Shown here: positions 7,518-16,034 of the stretch, in pieces
How the letters are laid out: the number at the start of each line of letters is the position of its first letter
Position numbering within the stretch: the first letter of the stretch is position 1
Source of the DNA: Acanthamoeba sp. SK_2022b
Taxonomy: Eukaryota; Discosea; Longamoebia; Acanthamoebidae
Reading direction: 5' to 3'
Length of the DNA: 16,034 nt
NCBI GenBank assembly: GCA_027943245.1
Contig: JANDJZ010000990.1
Location: 1 to 16,034, forward strand
Position numbers and translations under genes: made by a program
The notes under the pieces: model-generated
Seen by the model: only the letters and a program-made list of their open reading frames with translations
Databases searched by the model: none
What the model was told of the DNA's origin: nothing

Positions 7518-9802
7518 TCATGGGTGGTGCATGTCCTCGTCATCGTTGACGCTTTTGGTCTTTGGGTTGGCGACGCCATCAGCGGGGGTAGTGGTGGGCG
7601 GCGCCTGCTCGCTGGTGGAGCGGTAGATGACCAGACCGACAAGGATGATCACGAGACCAGCGATATCATAGGGCGACAGCTCGGTGGCCTGCTTGCCCAT
7701 AATGAAGTCCAGCGTGAACGAGATGTTGGCCAGCGGCAGAATGACAGCTGACGCCTATTGTGGTGAACGACAAGATACACGTGTACAACGCACACGCACA
7801 CAGCTCAGGTCTTGGTATTCGACGACAATCAAGGAGAGGTGAGGCGAAGGGCAACGCATACCACGTAGAGGAGCGCAGCCGAGCCATACTTGAGCATCAG
7901 CAAGATGACGATGTTGTAGGCGATGTTGGCGATGATGTAGCCTGCGCGAGGTTGCAGTGTCAGTGTGTCGGCACCCTCAGCATCACACACGCAAGGTGGC
8001 GCCACGATGCCACTGTTAAACCGTGCGCGTGGTGTGTGTGTGGGGGGGAGTGGTACCAAGCGTCATGGTCCAAGCCCACTCGCAGTCGTCAGGCGTCTTT
8101 CCGGTGGTGATGGTGTTGTGTCCCGTGAAGAGACACAGCGCGCCGTCCTCTGTGCGCGCGCACGATGCGATTAGACACGCGAGCGGACACACGTCTGTGT
8201 CCCCTCCGAGTTGTGTTGGGAGGGTGGTGGCGTACCGAGGTTGCTCGGGATCTCGGGGAAGGTGAGACCGCCAAAGCCGGGAATGGCCGTGACCGGCAGG
8301 AAGAGCAGACTGCGCCGCACATGGGATATATGATTACGATATAAACAAACAAACAAGAAGGGGTTGTGTTAGGGTCGATTTCCCGACATGACTCGAAGAG
8401 GAGGTCGAGGTGGCGGACCCGACGATAACCTGGAAGACACACACCCAGGCGTTGACGTAGTAGATGTCCAGATCGGCGCCCTTGAACGCGATCTCTTTGT
8501 ACACGCCCTGCATGCCGTTGCATGATGTGTTAACCTTGTCGTTCTTCACCGATGAGGGAGTCAGGCGCGCGGGACAGGAGTACCGAAAAGGCGGTGGGAG
8601 TGACGCTGAGGAAGAAGATGATGATGCCAAAGACGGTGTTGCCAGAGGCTCCGTTGGCGCTCAGGAAGGCGTGGAGCAGGGCTACAACGATCCCGTGATA
8701 ATCACCAGCGCGCCCAAGTAGTGGCCCCAACGATACCTGAGCGATGAGGAGGAGATCAGCCACCAGGCACTACTACATGCGCGTACGAGAGAAAGAGAGC
8801 AGAGAGCCTACCGCACGTTGAGCTTCTCCTTGAGGATGCGAGCGACCAGCGGATTGGACACGAGCCACGAGAAGAACATCGTGAAGGGAATGACTCCCTG
8901 AATCAAAAGCCTGACATGCGAGAGAGCAAGAGAGAGGGATCAGCTCTCCATTCTGATCAGCCCCGAGCTCATAGTTGATAAGCAAAGGTGTGCGCACTGT
9001 TGCATGGCTCCCGAGGTCTGGTTGCCTGTGGGCGTGTCGCAGGTCAGTGACTGGCCTAACGCGAGCGAGGCCCCATCGCCGCCGCAGCAGAGGAAAGCAA
9101 GGGGAGGGGAGGGCGCACCTCCGAAAATCATGAGCAAACCGGCAGTGGCATCGAGAGCTCCCATGACAAGGAACTACAATGCAAGTGACAGGTGGGAGTG
9201 CGAGAGACATAGCGACAAGGTCTGGGTGAGTAGTTGGCTCCTCTTTCCCTCGAAGCGCTGGCCAGTGCTCGTAGCAGCGGTACCTTCCAGAGAGGAAACT
9301 TGCGCATCTCGGGCGTGATCTGCGAAGTGAAGAACATCAAGGCCCACACGACCGGCCAGAAAATTGGAATGTAAACCTGCACGCCACATCACCGTAATCG
9401 CACATGAGCACATGAGCCTTCGTGACGAAAACCAAGAATAGAGGGAGAGGAAGGGCCCGGCACCATGGAGGTAAGCTGAGAGATGAAGTAGGGATAGTTG
9501 ACCATGGGGATCAACATCTTTTTGAAGAACACGCGATTGGCCGTGCCGACGAGGATGAGGGCGACGGTCAACAGCAGGAGGAACGAGTGCTTCGGATTTG
9601 CGTAGTACTTGACATACCACATGAAGTCGTGCTCGGGAGTGAAGCGTTTTCGAGTGTCATCCCATGTGCGCTGCACGAAGCTGCGATTGTCCTTGATCAG
9701 CAGATTATCAAGCGACGGGTCGTGGTGATGGCCGCGATGCGAGTCTGCCGACGAGAGAAGGGCTGCCTTCTCATCTTCTGCCGTTACATCATTAATCGAC
9801 AT
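7518..9802 (-). CDS. CRT-like transporter, copy B, with a one-base frameshift (possible pseudogene)
   Basis: Eleven exons mirror CRT-A: 9802-9464, 9376-9284, 9173-9119, 9025-8998 (28-nt microexon), 8910-8812, 8736-8584, 8507-8419, 8309-8236, 8149-8057, 7941-7862 and 7754-7518. Nine of the first ten exons match the CRT-A lengths or differ by whole codons. Exon 6 is 153 nt instead of 154: one base is missing at about 8691, and the frame meets TAG at 8684-8682 after about 222 residues. If the base is restored by correction of a sequence error, the protein would be 446 aa. The last exon reads on from the terminal helix into APPTTTPADGVANPKTKSVN and stops, lacking CRT-A exon 12. The donor after exon 7 is GTCCGC instead of GTACGC. 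The N-terminus keeps the dileucine EKAALL. Strong conservation elsewhere means decay is recent, or the missing base is an assembly error. Confidence 0.8.
8682..8692 (-). other. Frameshift site and premature stop in CRT-B exon 6
   Basis: The plus strand reads acgatcccgt here and acgatacccgc at the matching place in CRT-A (5961-5971). The single missing base shifts the frame within helix segment YLGALVIITG and exposes TAG at 8684-8682. After the gap the old frame continues intact as GIVVALLHAFLSANG. Confidence 0.85.
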
Positions 9803-10558
9803 GGTCCTCCGTTGGCCTGGTCACTCCACATCACACTGAGGTCCACCCTCTAAAAACTTACCAAATCGGTCGTTGCAGGATAACGCCGATAGAAAAGCTC
9901 AAAAGTGGAAAGTTGGGCTCATCCCCTTTTTCTTTATGTTACACAACAATTTCTTTGTTACAACTTGGCCGACCGCACATCTTAGAGGAACCGGCTCTGC
10001 GAGACGATGGGTGAGCACAAGCGGCCTGGTGGTGTGGGTCTACTTCACCGAAGAGGTTCAAATAAACGATTGGTAGATGGATAGAATAAATTCGAGCTCG
10101 TTACGCGATCTCGTGATGTGTTGCTGAGCGAAATTCCGCCCATTTAGGAGAGGGAGTTTCCTCTTCCGCAGAAAGTTGCCTTGTGTGTGGCGCAGATGTC
10201 AGGATTTCGTCGCTTCCTCCGGGAGCAAGCGAGACGTCGGCCTCAGGAGAGAACTGGGCAGAAAGACAAGGAAAACCTGGCCCGGTCGCACGGGGAGCCA
10301 CACCCGGACCTACCCGTCACCTGTCCTGGTACGGCATCTCGCCAGGGCCGGTCCCCAGTTTTCCAGCCAACACCACAGGTGTCTCCCTCGCCTCTCTCTC
10401 GCTCCTCCTCTCCGCCCCTCCCCCCCTCGCGACGCACAACTCAGGAACGCTCAAGCTCCTCCTTTCTTCATTCTTACTCCCTCACACCATCCACCTTACG
10501 CCACCAGCCTGGCTGTTTCCCTTCTATCTCCTTTCGCCCACACACATCACTCACACAA
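9803..10558. other. Divergent upstream region of CRT-B and the F-box gene
   Basis: The 756 bases hold the CRT-B promoter side on the left and the leader of the plus-strand F-box gene on the right. Features seen: the conserved 24-bp element at 9873-9896, AATAAA at 10061 and an AT-rich patch at 10080-10092 of unclear role, and a CT-rich tract at 10381-10430. An in-frame ATG at 10196 would extend the F-box protein by 121 Ser/Pro-rich residues, and I leave it as an alternative start. Confidence 0.55.
9873..9896 (-). promoter_or_regulatory. Conserved upstream element, CRT-B copy
   Basis: This 24-bp stretch, 71-94 bases upstream of the CRT-B ATG, matches 7300-7323 with three mismatches. The core on the plus strand is aacgccgatagaaaa. 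Confidence 0.45.
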
Positions 10559-12086
10559 ATGATGGAAAGCGCGCTGATGATGGTGAGGTTGGCGTTTGAG
10601 CTGGATATGGAAAAGTCTAAGTCCCTGCTTCGATCACTCTACACGCCTCCCTCCTCTCCAACCATTCCCAAAAACACGACCACCACCACCTCTTCCACTT
10701 CCTCCACCTGCTGTCGTCGCTCTACTTCTCGCCCCTCTTCCGCAGCATCCTCGCCGATGTCATCGCCCATGACCCGCAGGATGGCGCTGGGCGGGAAGCA
10801 ACTGGTTGCCGCGACTACTCTCAATCCCTTCACGCAGCTGCCCCCCGAGCTCAGCTTTCACATCATCTCCTTTCTTTCCTACAAAGACGCCTTGCGGCTC
10901 ACCGAGGTACCCCACCGCCCATCACCTGCGCTACGCCTCCGCCTTAAATTCCTTAATCTTGTCCATGATATGGGCCATATTTTTGAGGAATTTAGATTAT
11001 GTATTTGCGTAGCGCGCATTCACGCTGCCCGAGTCTCACGCGACGCTGTTTTTTTGTAGACGAGCCGAGCGGGTTACGAATACGGCAACGACGACATGGT
11101 GTGGAAGAACCTGATCCACTCGGAGCTGGGCATCACCTTTCTTGACGGCTGCGAGCTTGTCTTTGACGAGCACATGCAGAGGCGTCAAGCCGGCCCCAAC
11201 GGGAAGAGCAAGAACGCCCGAGCCACCAACACCATCAACAACAACAAGGACAAGGATGACGACATGATGGATGTCGACAACCAGCAGCCCGAGGGCAAGA
11301 CGTGGAAGGAACGCTTCCAGTACCTCCTCGCCATGAGGGCCGACCTCAATCCGGTCCAATTCAGAGTACGTTCACAGTCACCTAAGCAAGCCTCCAACAC
11401 CTTCTCTGACCATGTGCGTTCATGCAGTCAATGAAGTCTGTCAGGTCGCTACCAGAAGCCACGAGGAACACGTGTGGCAGCAACGACTGCAGCGGCCAGT
11501 GCGGCGCGTCGCAGGGGCCGTCGAGCCTCGGCTGCAAGCACTACAAGCGCGACTGCAAGCTGCTCGCCGCGTGCTGTGGTCGCTTCTTCGTGTGCAGGCA
11601 CTGCCACGACGAATCCGTTCACGACCACCGCATCGACCGATACGCCACACAGCTCGTGGTAAGTCGTGATCACCTCACCTCGTCCGCTACATTTGTCGAC
11701 GCAAAAGCTCACCTGGATCGCTACACAGTTGTGCATGACCTGCAATGCCATTCAGCCGGCTGGCCAGAACTGCGCTTCTCCACAGTGCCAGGGCAGGTCC
11801 ATGGGAAGGTAGCTTCTACTCTCATACCTTGACCGATCTCGTATGTGCACATGACTAATGGATCACTTTCTATTGTCTTTACAGTTACTACTGTGGAGTT
11901 TGCAAGTTCTACGACAACGACCCAGAGAAGGCCATCTTCCACTGCGAGTTCTGCCAGGTGTGCAAGCTCGGCAAGAAGAGCGAGTCGTTCCACTGCCACG
12001 CGTGCGGGCGGTGCTTCTCCAAGGCCGTCATGGCCACCCATCCGTGCCTCAACAAGCGCCAGCAGACCGTCAACGACGAACGATGA
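10559..12086 (+). CDS. F-box protein with CHY and CTCHY zinc fingers
   Basis: Five exons (10559-10906, 11060-11365, 11428-11658, 11729-11808, 11885-12086) give 388 aa. Residues about 90-135 are an F-box (NPFTQLPPELSFHIISFLS, then MVWKNLI after the first intron). A charged linker with an Asn run and DDDMMDVD follows. The CHY finger starts near residue 249 (GCKHYKRDCKLLAACC, CRHCHDESVHDHRIDRY, CMTCN). The CTCHY finger follows (YYCGVCKFYDNDPEKAIFHC, CQVCKLGKK, FHCHACGRCFS, HPCLNKR), and the protein then stops. In RCHY1/PIRH2-type ubiquitin ligases a RING follows these fingers, and here there is none. The F-box would instead tie the fingers to Skp1 and an SCF cullin ligase, with the fingers probably binding substrate (inference). 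The start was chosen after a CT-rich leader, with ATG 10196 as a longer option. Confidence 0.88.
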
Positions 12087-12466
12087 CGCTCGGCCCACGA
12101 CAGACGTCGTTGCCACCTACGAAGAGATAGCTCTTAACACCGTGTATAGAGAGAGAGAGGGAATCACCAAGCCAAGATACAGAAGTATCTCTTTTATAAT
12201 GTTACACACACAAAAAAAACAAGAACACAAGTAAGTGTCACGCTGCACTTACACTAGCGACCTCAGTCAGTGATCAGGGAGGGGCTCACAGAGCGTCTGG
12301 CGAGTCCACATCGCTGGATCGAAGACCTGCTGCAGATGCCATCTTAGATACGCCGAGAAGAGCCGCGGATTGGACTGTGGCGTGAAGACGGCGACTGATC
12401 AGTCGACACAAATTGTTTCCTGGTCACTCCCGCACCGCGATTGCGTGGGGGGGGGGTCATGACCAG
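12087..12466. other. Convergent 3' gap
   Basis: The 380 bases separate the F-box gene stop (12086, plus) from the glycosyltransferase stop (12467, minus). They hold both 3' untranslated regions, with an AT-rich patch at 12190-12230 and a G run at 12447-12456. No canonical AATAAA and no gene is seen. Confidence 0.6.
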
Positions 12467-13737
12467 TCATGGCCGCATCCAGGCACCGTGTTGCTGGATT
12501 CTTGTGTAGTAATCGATCATGAGTTGGGCTTTGTGGTCGGCCGGCGTGCCGGCAAAGTGGATCACGAATTGGTCGAGCTCGTCGGCCTCCGCCACCTCGT
12601 GACGCGGCGCCCCGCGCACGTACTGCATCCTCTCCTGCGGCACATCCACGAAGCGCTCTCGCACCTGTTCGCGTGGTGGTCGTCTCGGTCGGTCAGCCAA
12701 TAAAATCGGCGGTGTAGTGTCGTAACGTAGGTAGGCACGCACGAGGTATTCGTTGTTGTAGATGTGTAGCAGGGCGCGCTGTTCGGCCCACATGTCGTTG
12801 AGGTATCGCTCAAACGCCCACACCCGCCGGAACAGCGCCAGATTCCACTCCGAGCTCCGCAGCACAGCGATGCCCGAATTGAACCCGTTCCTGTCTGGCG
12901 AGTGCCCACGACACACACACACACAGCATCAGAACTGCGTAAGTTTTGGCCACAACGTGGTGTGGGTGTGCCTTTGGTTTGGTTGGCGTGCCTTTAGTGA
13001 GGAAGATCTGCTTGTGGGCATTGTCGGTGTGGCCTCGAGTGATGTCCTCGATGCTCACGTCGAACCTGGACACCAACGAGTCGCAGTCGAGCCAAATGAG
13101 CCAATCGTAATCGGTCTTCCAGGGCTCGCCCTCCTTGGTGTCGTTGCCCAGGGCCTTGAGGAGCAGGGCGGTCTTGGTCCAAATGGACGGGCGAGGTTTC
13201 TGGCCGGGCGGCGCCTGGTAGGCCGTCACCCACCACTCGAAGTCGTACTGCTGCATCTTGGCGTAGAGCATCTTGTTCTTAATGCTCGCTTCCTTGTAGG
13301 AGGTCGAAGGATCGCACGTCGTCAACACCTGAGCGCGCCCGCCCACCCACGCGTGGCGCACTGTTCACTACACGCCGAGATCACGCAGTGACGTGTAGTC
13401 GATGGTCGCCTACCTTGACGCGAGAGCGCCGGCACGGGCCGTGGATCAGCTCCCCGCTCTGGCTGGCGTTGGTCGCGTGCCTCAGCAAGTTGGCCCTTCC
13501 ATTGCAGGTCGGTCGCACGTCGGGCTCACCACCGGTGAGTTCCTGATACGCCGGCGTCTCCGGCCAGGCTGCGGAGGTCACGCTCGAGTGTGAACGGGGC
13601 GCCACCGGACAAAGGGAAGTGACGAGGAAGCGATAGCGAAGCGGAGGGGGGGGGGCACCGTAAAAAGCGAAGGCGAGGTAGCACGTGACGAAGGCGGCCA
13701 GGAGTAGGAGCGCGAGGGCGGACGAACGGTTCCTCAT
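12467..13737 (-). CDS. Type II membrane glycosyltransferase, GT34-like
   Basis: Three exons (13737-13414, 13328-12992, 12894-12467) give 362 aa. A short basic N-terminus precedes a membrane anchor at about residues 6-26 (SALALLLLAAFVTCYLAFAF), then a Pro-rich stem, as in Golgi type II enzymes. The catalytic part shows a metal-binding DxD (WLIWLDCDSLV, residues 189-191), the block RNGFNSGIAVLRSSEWN, and near the end FVIHFAGTPADHK. These match the galactosyl/mannosyltransferases of family GT34 (GMA12/MNN10 type), which use nucleotide sugars to extend glycans or polysaccharides. Acceptor and sugar are unknown. The second intron (12991-12895) lacks a usable GT donor. Joining AAAG to ACAGG with a GC donor gives TKDRNGFNSG, which fits the family. 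N-glycosylation sites in the stem (NAS) are consistent with a luminal domain. Confidence 0.82.
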
Positions 13738-13754
13738 TGGGCGCAGCCACACAT
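13734..13754 (-). promoter_or_regulatory. Six-codon upstream ORF overlapping the glycosyltransferase start
   Basis: ATG at 13754 opens a six-codon frame (MCGCAQ) whose TGA shares bases with the main ATG (ATGA). If the RNA leader includes it, ribosomes would finish exactly at the main start, a layout that can allow reinitiation. The transcription start is not known. Confidence 0.35.
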
Positions 13755-13958
13755 GACCCCAAGCGTGCTGCCTCAGAACGTTGTGGTGTTTTTAGTTCGC
13801 GCTCATTTAGCGCGGTTGTCTGGCGAGCTCGTATTGCACGTACAACCACATTAAGATTTAAAGTTTAAAACAATTTATCTCAAAAACAGATACCGCTTTG
13901 GTGGCCCGTTCCCCGAAGGGCGACACACAAGAAGGCGCCTCCCGTTTCAGCAAGCCAC
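13738..13958. promoter_or_regulatory. Divergent promoter gap, glycosyltransferase / acyl-CoA synthetase
   Basis: Only 221 bases separate the two divergent start codons. An AT-rich core at 13850-13893 (attaagatttaaagtttaaa is its first half) stands out against GC-rich flanks and is the likely promoter centre for one or both genes. Confidence 0.55.
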
Positions 13959-15919
13959 ATGTCTCTTCGATTCTCGGGTACCCACCGCCAACATGAGCCG
14001 GTAGCGGAGAGCACAGGACAGACGACCACGGCCCCTACCCACGCTGAGTCGGGCGTGCTCGTGCATTGCGACTGGTGCTTTGCGCAGCTCTACTCGTCCC
14101 TCTCGCCGCCCCCATACCCCACTTCCTGGCACCGCTGCTGGCAATGTACCCCTTGCCTTTCATTTACATTTATTATTATATTTTTGGCATTTTATTTGAC
14201 TTTATTTGTTTATTTTTCGAAAATTATGCAGGTCCAGGTATGGCGCTGTGTTGGGAATGCAAGGAGGCCGGCGTGCATGAGGACAGCGGCCACCAAACCT
14301 GGGTTGACACTTGTACCAACGACCCTCCCCTCTTGAGCATAGCGTTGCATCGAGAGGCTCACACTGTTTCATTTGTCCTGTTTCTGTTGCTGTTGTCTGT
14401 TATTGTAGCGTTGTGCCTGGGCAAGGTGAAAGGCCCCACGTTGGCCCAGTCTCTCAAGTACGGCCATCACGCCACGCTAGCTCCAACTCACACCGACATG
14501 TTCTGACCGGTCCATCCTCTACGCTGGAATGCAGGAATGCATTCCGCATGTTCGAGGGCCGGCCCTGCCTGGGATGGCTTCCGCTCAAGAACGGTCGGCT
14601 GGCCGACATCGTCTGGCTCACCTACGGCCAGGTCTACGCCAAGAGCCTCCAATTCGGGTCTGGCCTACGCTCGCTCGTCGAGCAGGTGTGTACGCTACAT
14701 AGTGGCGTGTCCACTACACAGACAGTAGAGAGTGGTGATATGGTTTCATGGGCTGACCGTCGAGAGGGGGAGGGCAGCGCGATTTCGTCGGGATAAGCGC
14801 CAAGAACAGGCTGGAGTGGTATGTGACCGACTACGCCTGCTTCTTCCACAACATCGTCTCCGTGCCAATCCACATAAGCTTCGGTACGTTTTATTCTCCT
14901 TTCTGCCAATAACTAAATAAAATAAAATAAATAATAGAACAATCCAATGTAATTGATTTTTTCATGTTTATTCAGATGATATGGAGGTGGCTCACGTTAT
15001 CAACAACGCCAACCTGAAGGTGGTGGTCACATCTGCCGACCTGGCCGGCAAGGTGCATTTCTCTCTCTCCCCTTCCCAGGCTCTCCGAGTACAGGGCGGC
15101 GCCTCACCGCAAGGAATGTCTCGCCCCCACTCTCCAGTATCTGAGGGTCAGCTCGCAGTGTCCCTCGCTGAAGCACGTCGTGCTCATGGACCGACCGGAC
15201 GAGTCCCTGCTCGCGCTGGCCGCCCAGTCCGGCGTCTCGGTCGTGTACTGGTACGACCTCTACGCCAAGGTACCCCAACTCTCAACTTTCAAACGCAAAC
15301 GCAAACGCAAACGCAAACGCAAACGCAAACGCAAACGCAAACGCAAACGCAAACGCAAACGCAAACGCAAACGCAAACGCAAACGCAAACGCAAACGCGA
15401 TGGCGTGGCTACAGGGCCAAGAGTCGCCGGTCGAAGCGTACGGGGTCGAAAGCTCGCAGCAGCTCGTCACCCTCTTCTACACCAGCGGCTCGACCGGCAA
15501 GCCCAAGGTCGGTCGCCTCCGCTCCCCCCCCCCCTCCCTTTGTAGCTCTCCCGTGCGCGTGCGATGGCGCCGTGCTGACGTGGCACGGTGGGCCAGGGCG
15601 CGGTGATCACCGACCGGATACTGAACGACGACGTGACCACGGAGTACGCCGTGCCTGACCCGTTGGCCACCATATCCTTTGCGCCGCTGGCCCACTCGGA
15701 GCGCGTGTCCGTGCTCCTGTCCATCATGAAGGGCGCACGCACCGCCATCTTCTCCCACGTACCGCACTACGCACACCAACTTTTTTCTTCAATTTTATTG
15801 TTATTTATTGTTTTTTGAAATTAGAATTTAAAATTCTAAAATTTGTTTTTTTAGGAGACAGCGCGGCTGTTCGAGGCGTTTGCCATCGTAAAGCCTTCCA
15901 TCATCTCCTCCGTTCCTCG
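13959..15919 (+). CDS. ZZ zinc finger fused to long-chain acyl-CoA synthetase (3' partial)
   Basis: Ten exons lie in the window: 13959-14145, 14232-14312, 14409-14457, 14535-14685, 14778-14883, 14976-15052, 15159-15269, 15415-15507, 15597-15758 and 15855-15919, all in phase (360 codons so far). Splicing exons 1-2 builds a ZZ-type finger: Cys 37, 40, 60, 63, 69, 72 and His 78, 83 (HRCWQCPGMALCWEC then GVHEDSGH). The AMP-binding enzyme follows: CLGWLPLKNG, WLTYGQVYAKSLQFGSGLRS, VGISAKNRLEW, the ATP-binding signature YTSGSTGKPKG (276-286) and APLAHSERV, then KPSIISSVPR. Family members join fatty acids to CoA through an acyl-AMP. The rest of the enzyme lies beyond the window. ZZ fingers bind peptides or modified N-termini, so the fusion may guide localisation or partners (inference). 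Confidence 0.87.
14313..14408 (+). other. Stop-free 96-nt intron in the acyl-CoA synthetase gene
   Basis: The interval begins GTACCA, ends with a pyrimidine-rich stretch and TTGTAG, and is a multiple of three without an in-frame stop. Spliced, the protein reads TWVDTSLCLGKVKG. Retained, it gains a hydrophobic stretch including SFVLFLLLLSVIVAL. Intron status is preferred because the RNA signals look typical for this locus. Confidence 0.6.
15291..15398. repeat. (AAACGC)18 hexanucleotide repeat in an intron
   Basis: Eighteen perfect AAACGC units (108 bp) make up most of the intron 15270-15414. All six frames stay open through it, which creates false Lys-Arg, Thr-Gln and Phe-Ala repeat proteins. 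Confidence 0.97.
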
Positions 15920-15966
15920 GTAGGCTCGCTCTCCCCTTCCCACTTCATTGACGGCAGCTAAACGCC

Positions 15967-15967
<1 letters not shown>

Positions 15968-16028
<61 letters not shown>
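15968..16028. repeat. (GT)30 microsatellite in the last visible intron
   Basis: Sixty-one bases of GT follow the donor at 15920. The intron's acceptor lies beyond the window. Confidence 0.95.
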
Positions 16029-16029
<1 letters not shown>

Positions 16030-16034
16030 CGTGC

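Noticed and set aside
4397..9802. A single large fused transporter gene or inverted duplication
   Set aside because: Each copy has its own start, upstream element and stop, and both lie on the same strand, so this is a direct tandem duplication.
9422..9853. 143-codon plus-strand frame
   Set aside because: Antisense to CRT-B exon 1; the same frame is partly open opposite CRT-A exon 1 because the exons are duplicates.
9873..10076. 67-codon frame in the gap left of the F-box gene
   Set aside because: It begins with TTG rather than ATG, has no family features, and contains the element shared with the CRT-A upstream region.
15291..15398. CRISPR or telomere-like array
   Set aside because: Units are contiguous six-mers with no spacers, inside a eukaryotic intron; it is not a TTAGGG-type telomere repeat.
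15180..15545. Lys-Arg repeat protein and other frames across the hexamer repeat
   Set aside because: The repeat lies in an intron bounded by AAG|GTACCC and CTACAG|GGC, and splicing joins conserved synthetase blocks.

Overview
The window is nuclear DNA of a GC-rich, intron-dense protist. I infer an Acanthamoeba-like amoebozoan from three things: short introns of about 70-200 bp, long dinucleotide and trinucleotide microsatellites, and the kinds of protein found (a CRT-like vacuolar transporter, F-box and ZZ zinc-finger proteins). That identification is an inference. No tRNA, rRNA, CRISPR array, transposon or prokaryote-style operon was seen. The genes were rebuilt by hand from reading frames, splice signals and intron phase. 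Every chain listed closes in frame except CRT copy B, which is one base short.

Layout. 294-3959 (-) is a ten-exon gene for a long, low-complexity, Ser-rich protein of unknown function (748 aa). 4397-7240 (-) and 7518-9802 (-) are two tandem head-to-tail copies of a gene of the CRT family (homologues of the Plasmodium chloroquine resistance transporter), here CRT-A and CRT-B. They share ten intron positions, including those around a 28-nt microexon. CRT-A encodes 509 aa with a 3' extension of two exons. CRT-B lacks that extension and carries a one-base deletion in its sixth exon. 10559-12086 (+) encodes an F-box protein carrying CHY and CTCHY zinc fingers but no RING. 12467-13737 (-) encodes a type II membrane glycosyltransferase resembling family GT34. 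13959-15919 (+, running off the window) encodes a ZZ zinc finger joined to a long-chain acyl-CoA synthetase (AMP-binding enzyme).

How they relate. The genes form no single pathway. The CRT pair is a local duplication whose copies are diverging by a frameshift, loss or gain of a tail, and microsatellite growth in introns. The F-box and glycosyltransferase genes converge on a 380-bp gap. The glycosyltransferase and acyl-CoA synthetase genes diverge from a 221-bp shared promoter gap. CRT-B and the F-box gene diverge from a gap of about 0.4-0.75 kb.

Most notable are the F-box/CHY fusion that replaces the usual RING, the ZZ/acyl-CoA synthetase fusion, the fate of CRT-B, a 24-bp element conserved upstream of both CRT copies, a stop-free intron that would encode a membrane helix if retained, and two probable GC-AG introns.
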